From assembly GCA_023228885.1 (NCBI GenBank), contig JALOAJ010000029.1, forward strand, positions 1 to 28,828: a stretch of 28,828 nt of DNA, written 5' to 3'. The translations under genes and the position numbers were made by a program. Below, in pieces: positions 15,574 through 22,807 of the stretch. This stretch comes from Bacillota bacterium (GTDB lineage: Bacteria; Bacillota; Clostridia; Monoglobales; Firm-18). The notes beneath the pieces were generated by a model. That model saw only the letters and a list, made by a program, of their open reading frames with translations. It was not told the DNA's origin and did no database searches. Each line of letters begins with the position of its first letter. Position 1 is the first letter of the stretch.

Positions 15574-15849
15574 ATGCCAAGAGGTGACGGAACAGGCCCT
15601 ATGGGAGCAGGTCCTTTAACGGGCAGAGGCTTTGGAGTTTGCAAAGGAGCAAGGGTTTTAGGGCGTGTAGGTCTTGGAGCGGGGCTATGCCTTGGTCTTG
15701 CACGCGGGCTTGGTTTTGGGCGCGGGTTAGGCAGGGGGTTTGGTTTTAATCAAACTTCAGGCGAAACGCAAAAAGAGCTTTTACAACAGCAAAAAGAGAT
15801 TTTGCAAAATCAAATTAAAGCCGTTAACGAACAATTGGAAAATCTGTAA
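15574..15849 (+). CDS. DUF5320-type Gly-rich small protein
   Basis: A 91-residue protein. The N-terminal MPRGDGTGPMGAGPLTGRGFG is the family signature. A Gly/Leu/Arg-rich middle follows (about 25-60, with two Cys), and then a Gln/Glu-rich coiled coil (ETQKELLQQQKEILQNQIKAVNEQLENL). The function is unknown; such proteins occur beside NifX-like and Fe-S ATPase genes in anaerobes. The start ATG is six bases after AAGGTGGTG. A longer in-frame start at 15532 lies within the promoter/operator region. The gene is followed at once by an intrinsic terminator, so it may be made in larger amounts than the rest of the cluster. Confidence 0.85.
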   Translation: MPRGDGTGPMGAGPLTGRGFGVCKGARVLGRVGLGAGLCLGLARGLGFGRGLGRGFGFNQTSGETQKELLQQQKEILQNQIKAVNEQLENL

Positions 15850-15860
15850 AAACACAAACG

Positions 15861-15889
15861 GTAACCGAAGGACGCTTCGGTTGCTTTTT
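15861..15889 (+). terminator. Intrinsic terminator inside the ORP-like cluster
   Basis: GTAACCGAAG (15861-15870) pairs with CTTCGGTTGC (15875-15884) over 10 pairs (one G-T), loop GACG, followed by TTTTT. It stands between the DUF5320-type gene and the DUF134 gene. I see no clear promoter in the remaining 45 bp, so downstream genes probably depend on read-through. Confidence 0.8.
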
Positions 15890-15933
15890 GTGAGCAGGTT
15901 AGGCAACGGTACAACAAGAGTGGGGTTTTATAA

Positions 15934-16308
15934 ATGGCAAGACCAATGAAATGGAGAAGAGTTTGCAGTTTACCCGAAAGCAGCAGGTTCGGACCGCTTG
16001 ATTTTCCTGAAATGGGAAAAGAGCCTATTAAAATGACGGTTGACGAGTATGAAACGATAAGGCTTATAGATTTAGAGGGCTTGACGCAAGAAGAATGTGC
16101 CGAGCAAATGAATGTTGCCCGAACTACCGTTCAGGGAATTTATGTTGAGGCAAGACGAAAACTTGCGCAATCGCTTGTAAACGGCAATATCCTGCTGATT
16201 GGCGGAGGGGAATACAGGCTGTGCGATGAAACGGAGCATACCTGTATCGGCGGGTGCAGAAGGCGGGGGCGCGCCATGGGCGGCGGCAGGCGACGAAACA
16301 AAATATAA
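15934..16308 (+). CDS. DUF134 family DNA-binding protein
   Basis: A 124-residue predicted regulator. The N-terminal MARPMKWRRVCSLP and FGP are the DUF134 signature. A sigma-70 region 4-like helix-turn-helix lies at about 48-76 (LTQEECAEQMNVARTTVQGIYVEARRKLA). Cys11, Cys97, Cys104 and Cys108 could bind a metal or Fe-S cluster, so the protein may sense metal, oxygen or cluster status. Its own cluster has twin palindromes at the promoter, a plausible target. The tail is Arg/Gly-rich. The ribosome-binding site is weak (GTGGGG). Confidence 0.88.
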   Translation: MARPMKWRRVCSLPESSRFGPLDFPEMGKEPIKMTVDEYETIRLIDLEGLTQEECAEQMNVARTTVQGIYVEARRKLAQSLVNGNILLIGGGEYRLCDETEHTCIGGCRRRGRAMGGGRRRNKI

Positions 16309-16319
16309 GAGGTGATTTT

Positions 16320-16694
16320 ATGAAAATTGCAATTCCAACAGATGATAAAACTTTAAATTCAAATATTTGCGCATCTTTCGGACGAGCTCCGTATTATCTT
16401 ATTTATGATACCGATACAAAAGAAAGTAAGTTTATTGAGAATTCCGCGGCGCAAAGCGCGGGAGGGGCGGGCATAAAGGCTGCGCAAATAATAAGCGACA
16501 GTAATGCCGATGCGGTAATAGCGCCAAGGTGCGGCGAAAATGCGGCGGATGTGTTAAAGCAATCAAACATTAATATATTTAAGTCAAAGAGCGCTGATAT
16601 CGCGGAAAATTTAAGCGCTTTTGCGGCAAAAGAACTTTCCTTATTAGACGAAATTCATTCCGGATATCACGGGCGAAACGGGAATGAAAGATGA
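16320..16694 (+). CDS. NifX/NafY-type (ORP-like) cofactor-binding protein
   Basis: A 124-residue member of the dinitrogenase iron-molybdenum cofactor biosynthesis family (RNase H-like fold), which includes the Desulfovibrio Orange protein that carries a Mo-Cu-S cluster. Seen: MKIAIPTDDKTLNSNICASFGRAPYYLIYD and GAGIKAAQIISDSNADAVIAPRCGENAADVL. The start ATG 16320 follows AGAGGTG; an in-frame start at 16254 lies inside the DUF134 gene. The stop overlaps the next gene as ATGA. No nitrogenase genes are in the window, so a role outside nitrogen fixation is likely. The metal bound is unknown. Confidence 0.9.
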   Translation: MKIAIPTDDKTLNSNICASFGRAPYYLIYDTDTKESKFIENSAAQSAGGAGIKAAQIISDSNADAVIAPRCGENAADVLKQSNINIFKSKSADIAENLSAFAAKELSLLDEIHSGYHGRNGNER

Positions 16695-17536
16695 AAATAG
16701 CGGTGCTCAGCGGCAAAGGCGGCACAGGAAAAACTTTGGTTTCGGTAAACTTAGCGGCGATTGCAAAGCAAGCAATGTATATAGACTGTGATGTTGAGGA
16801 GCCAAACGGGCATCTTTTCTTTAAACCGACCGATTTATCGGAAAAAGCGGTGACGACAAATGTGCCGCTGGTAGATTCCAAGCTTTGTGATGGGTGTAAA
16901 AAGTGTGTTGAGTTTTGCAAATTCAATGCGCTTGCCTACACGGCAAAAAACCTGATTGTTTTTAACGAGGTGTGCCATTTTTGCGGCGGGTGCATTATAG
17001 TTTGCCCTCAAAAAGCTTTAACCGCAAAAGAAAGAACGATAGGCAAAATTCAAAGGGGAATATCACGCAATGTTGCGGTGCATACCGGGATAATGAACAC
17101 AGGCGAGGCGTCGGGGATTCCGATTATAGAAAAGTTGCTTACTTACGGTAGCAGCAAACAGGATAAACAAATTTTTATTGATTGCCCGCCGGGCAGCGCA
17201 TGCATTGTAATGGAAACAATTAAAGATGCGGATTATTGCATTTTAACGGCAGAGCCGACTATTTTCGGCGCGCATAATTTAAAAATGGTGTATGAACTGG
17301 TAAAACTGTTTAAAAAACCGTTTGGCGTTGTGTTAAACAAATGTTTGGACGGCGAAAACCCATCAGAGGATTTTTGCATTGAAAAAGATATTAAAATTTT
17401 ATGTAGGATACCGTTTGACAATGAGCTTGGCGCATTAAACTCAAATGCCGAAATTGCGGTATGGAAAAGCAAACGGTATCACGATTTGTTTTCGCATCTT
17501 TATGAAGTTGTGCTAAAGGAGGCGAAAAGGGCATGA
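16691..17536 (+). CDS. MinD-type ATPase with inserted 2x[4Fe-4S] ferredoxin domain (first)
   Basis: A 281-residue P-loop ATPase of the MinD/ParA/NBP35 class. The deviant Walker A SGKGGTGKT (7-15) is interrupted after the switch region by a ferredoxin insert with CX2CX2CX3C at C66/69/72/76 and C95/98/101/105. The rest returns to the MinD fold (IFIDCPPGSACIVMETIKDADYCILTAEP). Such ATPases occur as adjacent pairs in the Desulfovibrio orp locus. It overlaps its neighbours by 4 bp on both sides, so stoichiometric production with the second ATPase is likely. Probable role: ATP- and electron-dependent metal-sulfur cofactor assembly. Confidence 0.9.
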   Translation: MKIAVLSGKGGTGKTLVSVNLAAIAKQAMYIDCDVEEPNGHLFFKPTDLSEKAVTTNVPLVDSKLCDGCKKCVEFCKFNALAYTAKNLIVFNEVCHFCGGCIIVCPQKALTAKERTIGKIQRGISRNVAVHTGIMNTGEASGIPIIEKLLTYGSSKQDKQIFIDCPPGSACIVMETIKDADYCILTAEPTIFGAHNLKMVYELVKLFKKPFGVVLNKCLDGENPSEDFCIEKDIKILCRIPFDNELGALNSNAEIAVWKSKRYHDLFSHLYEVVLKEAKRA

Positions 17537-18414
17537 AAGAACTTTTGATTTTGAGCGGAAAAGGCGGAACGGGAAAAACTACGATAGCAGGCGCTTTTGT
17601 TAAGCTTTCAAGCGTTAGGGCCTATGCCGATTGTGATGTTGACGCGCCAAATCTGCATCTTATTTTCGGTTGCGGCGATACCCCGAAAAGCACAAATTAC
17701 TATGGCTTGCCCAAAGCAAACATAAATGCCGACCTTTGCATAAAATGCGATAAGTGCAGAGGAAATTGTCAATTTGGAGCTATTACATTTTCAGATGTAT
17801 ATAAGGTTAACCATTTTGCCTGTGAAGGTTGCAGTGTGTGCCATCTTGTTTGCCCGGTAAACGCTGTAAGCATGATACCTGCCGTTTCGGGCGAATTGAT
17901 GCTGTATGAAAACGAGCAACGGGTTTTTTCTACTGCACAGCTTAAAATGGGCAGCGGCACATCCGGCATGCTTGTTACAAAGGTTAAAAGGCAAATGAAA
18001 GACGCGGCGTCGGGCGCAGATTTGGCTATTATTGACGGCTCTCCCGGCATAGGCTGCCCTGTCATTGCATCAATCAGCGGCGTTGATTTGGTGTTGGTAG
18101 TGGCTGAGCCCTCCCTTTCCGGCATTAGCGATATGGAGCGTATTATTGCAACGGCGCAAAAATTCGGAACCCCAACTGCAGTTTGCGTTAATAAATATGA
18201 CACTTGTCTCGGCAATACAAAAAAAATCGAAGAAATTTGCAAAAACCGTGGGTTGCCGTTTGTGGGTAAAATACCTTTTGACCCGCAAGCGGTTATTGCC
18301 GTAAACAATGGGCAGGCAATTACCGATGTTGATTGTAAGTCAGGCTTGGCGGTTAAAGGCGTTTACAAAAACGCCATGAAACTGCTGCATAATGTTGCCA
18401 ACGGCAAACAGTAG
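17533..18414 (+). CDS. MinD-type ATPase with inserted 2x[4Fe-4S] ferredoxin domain (second)
   Basis: A 293-residue paralogue of the preceding ATPase. The Walker A is SGKGGTGKTT (8-17) and the ferredoxin insert has C69/72/75/79 and C97/100/103/107. LAIIDGSPGIGCPVIASISGVDLVLVVAEPS follows. The start ATG overlaps the previous stop, with GGAGG 12 bp before it. Insert position and overall order are the same in both copies while the sequences differ clearly, which suggests an old duplication and a possible heterodimer. Partners are probably the NifX/ORP-like protein and the Mrp-ORP fusion nearby. Confidence 0.9.
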   Translation: MKELLILSGKGGTGKTTIAGAFVKLSSVRAYADCDVDAPNLHLIFGCGDTPKSTNYYGLPKANINADLCIKCDKCRGNCQFGAITFSDVYKVNHFACEGCSVCHLVCPVNAVSMIPAVSGELMLYENEQRVFSTAQLKMGSGTSGMLVTKVKRQMKDAASGADLAIIDGSPGIGCPVIASISGVDLVLVVAEPSLSGISDMERIIATAQKFGTPTAVCVNKYDTCLGNTKKIEEICKNRGLPFVGKIPFDPQAVIAVNNGQAITDVDCKSGLAVKGVYKNAMKLLHNVANGKQ

Positions 18415-18458
18415 CATGAAAATTGCTTGAAATTCACCGAAAGGAGCGGTTAGAAAAA

Positions 18459-19280
18459 ATGATTATTAAAACTTTATCGGAAGACACTTCAATATCAAAC
18501 GATTTTGACTGTGAGCATGGGCTTAGCTTATATATTGAAACGCAAGACCAAAAGGTGCTGTTTGATGTGGGTGCAGGCAAGGTTTTTTTTGAAAATGCAA
18601 AAAGATTGAATGTTGACATTTCCGATGTTGATATTTTAATAATATCGCATGGTCATAACGACCATGGTGGCGGCCTTGAAACATTTTTTGAAAAAAATTC
18701 AAAGGCTGGGGTTTACATACACCATCTTGCTTTTGAGAAATATTATGCAATGCGGGAAAATGAAGTGTCTGAATTTATCGGGCTGGACAAAGAACTAAAA
18801 CAAAAGGAGCAAATTATACCGACATCCGACCGTTTCTTTATAAGCAAGGGCATTCAAGTTTTTTCAAATATTGCATACCAAAAGCCCCACGAAACAGCTA
18901 ATAAGGGCTTGTTTGCCGAGCAAAACGGCATGATAATCGACGACACTTTTGCACACGAGCAAAACCTTGTAATAGATGATAACGGAAAAAAGATTTTAAT
19001 AACAGGCTGTGCGCATAACGGCATAGTGAACATACTAAAACATTTCCACAGCCTTCAAGGGTGCATGCCGGACTATGTTGTAGGCGGTTTTCATCTTAAG
19101 GGTTGCATTGGGAGGGATAGTGATGTAAAATATTTAAATCAAATAAGCGAATATCTGCTTGGCACAAAAGCGAAATATTACACCTGCCATTGCACAGGAA
19201 CCAATGCCTATAACCATATGAAAGAGATTATGGGCGGTAACATTGATTATCTGAGCGCGGGCAGCGAAATAACAATTTAA
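18459..19280 (+). CDS. MBL-fold metallo-hydrolase
   Basis: A 273-residue metallo-beta-lactamase-fold protein with the dinuclear metal motif HGHNDH (64-69), a later GCAHNGI (third His), GGFHL and a C-terminal CHCTG. The pattern resembles the family annotated as 7,8-dihydropterin-6-yl-methyl-beta-D-ribofuranosylaminobenzene phosphate synthase-like proteins, but the substrate cannot be told from sequence. ATG 18459 follows AAGGAG with a rather long 13-base spacing. The frame is open further upstream but without a better start. It sits between the ferredoxin-ATPases and the Mrp-ORP gene, so a part in the same cofactor pathway is likely. Confidence 0.88.
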   Translation: MIIKTLSEDTSISNDFDCEHGLSLYIETQDQKVLFDVGAGKVFFENAKRLNVDISDVDILIISHGHNDHGGGLETFFEKNSKAGVYIHHLAFEKYYAMRENEVSEFIGLDKELKQKEQIIPTSDRFFISKGIQVFSNIAYQKPHETANKGLFAEQNGMIIDDTFAHEQNLVIDDNGKKILITGCAHNGIVNILKHFHSLQGCMPDYVVGGFHLKGCIGRDSDVKYLNQISEYLLGTKAKYYTCHCTGTNAYNHMKEIMGGNIDYLSAGSEITI

Positions 19281-19298
19281 TGTATCGGAGGCATTGTC

Positions 19299-20480
19299 AT
19301 GAGTGAAAATTGCACAGAAAGTTGCAGCAGTTGCATGGAGGATTGTGCGCAAAGAAAGGGCGAAAAGCCCGACTTTTCCGCAAAACTCAACGAACACAGC
19401 AGTGTTAAAAAAGTAATCGGCGTTATTAGCGGCAAAGGCGGGGTGGGCAAATCCCTTATAACATCCATGCTTGCGGTTACCATGAACAGAAAGGGTTATC
19501 GCACCGCTGTTTTGGATGCGGATATTACCGGCCCTTCAATTCCGAAATCTTTTGGAATTAAGACGAAGGCCGAGGCAAGCGAAATTGGGTTGTTTCCTGC
19601 CAAAAGCAAAACCGGCATAGAAATTATGTCCATAAATTTGCTTTTGGAAAACGATACCGACCCTGTTGTATGGAGAGGTCCAATTATCTCGTCAACCGTT
19701 AAACAGTTTTGGTCGGATGTTATATGGAACGACATAGACTATATGTTTATCGATATGCCTCCGGGAACGGGGGATGTTGCGCTTACCGTTTTTCAATCTA
19801 TTCCGATAGACGGAATAATTGTGGTCACTTCGCCGCAAGAACTCGTGTCGATGATTGTATCAAAAGCGGTTAAGATGGCGGGGATGATGAGTGTTCCGAT
19901 TTTGGGATTGGTGGAAAATATGTCGTTTTTCAAATGCCCCGACAACGGCAAGGAATACAAAATATTTGGCGACAGCCACATTGAGGATGTTGCAAAAGAG
20001 CACAATTTAAAAGTGCTTGCCAAATTGCCGATAGACCCTAAATACGCGGCTGCGTGTGATGCGGGCATGATAGAGCTTTTTGAGGGGGATGTGCTTGACA
20101 ACATTGCAAAAACATTAGAAGGCGAAGAAACAAAAAACACAATTAAAATTGCGGTTGCAAGCAACGGCGATGTTGTGGCGCAGCATTTTGGACATTGCGA
20201 AAATTTCAATATTTTTACCGCCCAAAACGATAAAATAATAAACAGCGAAAGCATACCCAATCCGGGGCATAAGCCGGGCTTTTTGCCAAATTTTTTAAAC
20301 GATTTGGGCATAAATGTTATCATTGCAAGCGGTATGGGGAGCGGTGCAGCGGATATATTTAATGAAAAGGAAATAGAAGTTGTGGTCGGCGCAAGCGGCA
20401 ACGCAGCAACCGCCGCAGATGGTTATTTGCAAGGGAAATTAAAAAGCTCAGGCGCAATTTGTACGGAGCATCAACATTAA
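19299..20480 (+). CDS. Mrp/NBP35 Fe-S carrier ATPase fused to an ORP/NifX-like domain
   Basis: A 393-residue two-domain protein of the MrpORP type described from Desulfovibrio. The N-terminus is Cys-rich (C5, C9, C12, C16), reminiscent of the NBP35 N-terminal cluster. The Mrp ATPase has GKGGVGKS (45-52), DADITGPSIP, MFIDMPPGTGD and ENMSFF. The C-terminal domain (from about 283) is a NifX/ORP fold: KIAVASNGDVVAQHFGHCENFNIF and GMGSGAADIFNEKEIEVVVGA. The usual CxxC in the Mrp domain reads C213-P-D-N216, losing the second Cys. GGAGG lies before ATG. The 3' end of the gene is duplicated at 22345. Confidence 0.93.
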   Translation: MSENCTESCSSCMEDCAQRKGEKPDFSAKLNEHSSVKKVIGVISGKGGVGKSLITSMLAVTMNRKGYRTAVLDADITGPSIPKSFGIKTKAEASEIGLFPAKSKTGIEIMSINLLLENDTDPVVWRGPIISSTVKQFWSDVIWNDIDYMFIDMPPGTGDVALTVFQSIPIDGIIVVTSPQELVSMIVSKAVKMAGMMSVPILGLVENMSFFKCPDNGKEYKIFGDSHIEDVAKEHNLKVLAKLPIDPKYAAACDAGMIELFEGDVLDNIAKTLEGEETKNTIKIAVASNGDVVAQHFGHCENFNIFTAQNDKIINSESIPNPGHKPGFLPNFLNDLGINVIIASGMGSGAADIFNEKEIEVVVGASGNAATAADGYLQGKLKSSGAICTEHQH

Positions 20481-20530
20481 AACCGCCCTAAGCGAAAGCT
20501 TAGGACGGTTTTAATGCAGGCTCAGCCTGC
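20431..20530. repeat. 100-bp direct repeat, copy 1 (mrp-ORP 3' end and terminator)
   Basis: Identical at 99 of 100 positions to 22345-22444, the only difference being A20514 versus G22428. It covers the last codons of the mrp-ORP gene, the terminator and a GCAGGCT/AGCCTGC dyad. The next five bases (CGGCG) resemble the TGGTG of the tRNA-Leu 3' end at copy 2. Confidence 0.95.
20479..20515 (+). terminator. Intrinsic terminator of the ORP-like cluster
   Basis: AAAACCG and CCTAAGC pair with GCTTAGG and CGGTTTT around a GAAA tetraloop with one mismatch (C20486/A20505). T-rich arms on both strands make it bidirectional. It overlaps the mrp-ORP stop codon. Confidence 0.85.
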
Positions 20531-20613
20531 CGGCGTTTATTATACAAAAAGAATATGCGAAAAATCGCAGAAAAGAAAATGGATATGGGTATGGAATTGG
20601 TAAGGAGGCAAAT

Positions 20614-21978
20614 ATGAAAAGGCTCGTTTTTTTACTATTGTCATTAATAATAATTATTTGCCTTTTCGCATGTTCTGCATCATTTGACAATAAAGATGTG
20701 CCGTACCAAGAAAAGACAGGTGATGTAAACTTCTCATCTGCGGAAGAAGCGTATTATCATAAATATACCGAGTTAGCTGAAAAACATGGAACGCATACGC
20801 TTTATGATGTAAGACGCGGTTACTACGGACGCAGTTATTTAAATGGCGTATGTGTGGTAAATCTTATGGATTTTAACGGAGACGGAATACAAGATTTATT
20901 TGTTGTTTATTCAAACGGACAAATGAACAATATTAAGTCTGATGGTCTCAGTTTGGAAGTTTGCGATTTCCCGACTAAGAACACTTATGAGATTGAAATT
21001 TGGACATATAATGACGGAGAATTGACACAGCTTTTACATGAACCTTTCGTAAGTCTGTGTTATATCTACCCCAATCAGAATTTTAATGGTTTCTATGCAA
21101 GGTGTTATCGGATTTTTATCAATGTATATGAAAATACAAGCGGTTCCCCTGTGGTTCAGCTTTATGATGAGAGCGACGAGGGAAGCGGATATGTAAACAT
21201 ATATTATTCAAGTGGAAAAATAACCAGAGACGCGTTTTTACATGACGGTAGCACATTTCAAATGAACGGTTTTGAAATCGCTGAAAATACTTGGGATGAA
21301 AATGTTGCCGGATATAATAAAATTTTATTATCCGTATTTTTAGCTGATTCAAACAGTACAAGCAATTCCCTTTTAGACGGATATGGTATAGATTATAATT
21401 GCATATTATCACAGACAGAACAAGTAATAAGGCATCTTTCGCAAGTAGATATAACGCCTAAATTATCAAGTTTCAATATTGCCGAAGGAGAGTACATTCC
21501 TTTGTATTTGAAGGAGATATTACGCTCAAATCGGTCTCCTTGTTTTGAAGACTCCGAATGTATTTTCAAAGAACATTATTATGCTCTATACGATATTGAT
21601 AAAAACGGCGTTCCGGAGCTTATTCTATACGAAGGAAGCACAGGCGCAAAGACGCATTATCATTTTTACACAATAGTAAACGGCGAGGTCATAGATTGTG
21701 GTTTTTACGGACGAACAAACCTCTTTGTTGATGGCGATGGAGGGCTTATAGCTTATTATGGACGCATGGGCGGTTATCAAATTGAAAAAATAACATTGGA
21801 AGCCACTACCATAAAAACAACATTTATTGCCGGGAATCATTGGAAAAGCAATGCAGACAAATATCCCGAACTTGATGAGATTGGATACATAAATTATAAA
21901 GGTCTTGTGTTTTGCCCGCCTACAATTTTATCTGCATTCTATACATTTAATCAAAGTGAAGCGGGTGATATACAATGA
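20614..21978 (+). CDS. Lipoprotein with calcium-binding-like repeats
   Basis: A 454-residue predicted lipoprotein. It has a signal peptide with a long hydrophobic core and lipobox LFAC (Cys20). Two segments resemble calcium-binding loops of EF-hand/FG-GAP type: DFNGDGIQDLFVVY (about 90-103) and YDIDKNGVPELILYEG in the last third. The overall function is unknown; similar surface lipoproteins are common in gut Clostridia. A strong AAGGAGG precedes ATG. It is the only complete gene in the 1.8-kb segment flanked by 100-bp direct repeats, so it is probably cargo or a passenger of the insertion event. Confidence 0.85.
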   Translation: MKRLVFLLLSLIIIICLFACSASFDNKDVPYQEKTGDVNFSSAEEAYYHKYTELAEKHGTHTLYDVRRGYYGRSYLNGVCVVNLMDFNGDGIQDLFVVYSNGQMNNIKSDGLSLEVCDFPTKNTYEIEIWTYNDGELTQLLHEPFVSLCYIYPNQNFNGFYARCYRIFINVYENTSGSPVVQLYDESDEGSGYVNIYYSSGKITRDAFLHDGSTFQMNGFEIAENTWDENVAGYNKILLSVFLADSNSTSNSLLDGYGIDYNCILSQTEQVIRHLSQVDITPKLSSFNIAEGEYIPLYLKEILRSNRSPCFEDSECIFKEHYYALYDIDKNGVPELILYEGSTGAKTHYHFYTIVNGEVIDCGFYGRTNLFVDGDGGLIAYYGRMGGYQIEKITLEATTIKTTFIAGNHWKSNADKYPELDEIGYINYKGLVFCPPTILSAFYTFNQSEAGDIQ

Positions 21979-22148
21979 AAAAATTCATTATAATAACTCA
22001 AATAATGAGAAATAACAATATGTTTGGGGTAACCTGAATCGTCAACCCTTTTTGTCCCATTGAATATGATTTTCTTTTTCTTGCCCTGAATATCAAACGA
22101 AACAAAATTCTTTTCAAAAATGTTGCCAAGCCTTGTATTATCCGCCAT
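21951..22148 (-). CDS. Small orphan reading frame in the insert
   Basis: A 65-residue frame beginning MADNTRLGNIFEKNFVSFD, with a good GGAGG eight bases before ATG. I do not recognise it. The middle is Lys-rich (QGKKKKIIFNGTKR). Its 3' end overlaps the lipoprotein gene on the other strand, so it may be a truncated gene from the mobile element rather than a complete one. Confidence 0.3.
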   Translation of the reverse strand: MADNTRLGNIFEKNFVSFDIQGKKKKIIFNGTKRVDDSGYPKHIVISHYLSYYNEFFHCISPASL

Positions 22149-22245
22149 AGCGGTATCCTCCGAAATTCAGATGTAAATTTTGTGTTTTTAGGGTTTCTGT
22201 TAAGCGTAAGGCATTTGAACACCTTAGCTAAAAGGGAGGAAACTA

Positions 22246-22356
22246 ATGCAAACAGGTCATCTGCAAACGAAAAACGGATATTTTTATATGGTAGTATCAT
22301 GTAAGGATGAAAATGGGCGATGGAAGCCCGCAGGTTTGAAAGAAAAGGGAAATTAA
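22246..22356 (+). pseudogene. Tyrosine integrase, N-terminal fragment
   Basis: The 36-codon frame MQTGHLQTKNGYFYMVVSCKD...GLKEKGN matches the start of Clostridial phage/ICE-type tyrosine integrases (Arm DNA-binding domain: GHLQ-x-K-x-G-Y-x-Y-x-V...DENG...GL-x-x-KGN). It has a strong GGGAGGAAACTA ribosome-binding site. The protein stops where the 100-bp repeat takes over (AAGGGAAAT at 22345 is shared by both sequences), so the core-binding and catalytic domains are missing. A short in-frame deletion before AGLKEKGN is also likely. Confidence 0.7.
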
Positions 22357-22444
22357 AAAGCTCAGGCGCAATTTGTACGGAGCATCAACATTAAAACCGC
22401 CCTAAGCGAAAGCTTAGGACGGTTTTAGTGCAGGCTCAGCCTGC
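22345..22444. repeat. 100-bp direct repeat, copy 2 (abuts tRNA-Leu)
   Basis: Second copy of 20431-20530. It carries a pseudogene fragment of the mrp-ORP 3' end plus the bidirectional terminator. It ends one base before the encoded CCA of tRNA-Leu on the minus strand and would serve as its terminator. Confidence 0.95.
22393..22429 (-). terminator. Terminator of tRNA-Leu (copy-2 hairpin)
   Basis: Same AAAACCG/CGGTTTT, CCTAAGC/GCTTAGG hairpin as in copy 1. Read on the minus strand it follows tRNA-Leu directly, with a TTTTAAT arm end. Confidence 0.7.
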
Positions 22445-22533
22445 TGGTGCTCGAGACCGGAATCGAACCGGTACGAGGTTTGAGCCTCACGGGATTTTAA
22501 GTCCCGGGCGTCTGCCAGTTCCGCCACTCGAGC
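22445..22533 (-). tRNA. tRNA-Leu (UAA)
   Basis: The reverse strand starts GCTCGAGTGGCGGAACTGGC and has anticodon TAA in a CGGGACTTAAAATCCCG arm, a long variable arm (class II), T-arm GGTTCGATTCC, acceptor end CTCGAGCA and encoded CCA (22445-22447). Length is 89 nt. Confidence 0.95.
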
Positions 22534-22618
22534 GTGAAGCCGGATACTATTTGCACAAATATCCTTTGTTTTATGCCGCCTAAAAACAATTTTAAAAAAC
22601 GGTACGGCAACATTAAAT

Positions 22619-22647
22619 ATAATACCATGCGAATTATTAAATGTCAA
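22619..22647 (-). promoter_or_regulatory. Sigma-A promoter of tRNA-Leu
   Basis: Minus strand: TTGACA (22642-22647), 17-bp spacer, TATTAT (22619-22624). Near-consensus, about 85 bp upstream of the tRNA, like the tRNA-Met promoter. Confidence 0.75.
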
Positions 22648-22778
22648 TTAATTTTTAATCAAAAATTTAATTTATTACGCAAAACTAATTGCCGCTTACG
22701 GATTCTGCCGATGAGCGGCTTTTGAACATATATCTCCTTGCAATAATTTTCTTCTTCTTGCCTATTTTCTCCTTTTAG

Positions 22779-22807
22779 TTGTAAAAATATAAATAGAAGT
22801 GTATAAT
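22779..22807 (+). promoter_or_regulatory. Sigma-A promoter of the degV-family gene
   Basis: TTGTAA (22779-22784), 17-bp spacer, TATAAT (22802-22807), about 55 bp before the start codon. Confidence 0.65.

Noticed and set aside
16320..16694. Nitrogen-fixation role suggested by the NifX-like family
   Set aside because: No nifHDK, nifB, nifE or nifN is present, and the neighbours fit ORP-type clusters better.
17769..18308. 179-residue minus-strand frame opposite the second ferredoxin-ATPase
   Set aside because: Antisense shadow of a clearly conserved gene; no family features.
19793..20401. 202-residue minus-strand frame opposite the Mrp-ORP gene
   Set aside because: Antisense of conserved Mrp and ORP motifs; composition is that of a shadow frame.
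20516..20530. GCAGGCT/AGCCTGC dyad as a separate regulatory site
   Set aside because: The loop would be only 1-3 bases, and it is simply the edge of the duplicated 100-bp block.
22691..22723. Hairpin GCCGCT...AGCGGC followed by TTTT as a terminator
   Set aside because: No plus-strand gene ends before it and the stem is short; listed only as part of the gene-free interval.
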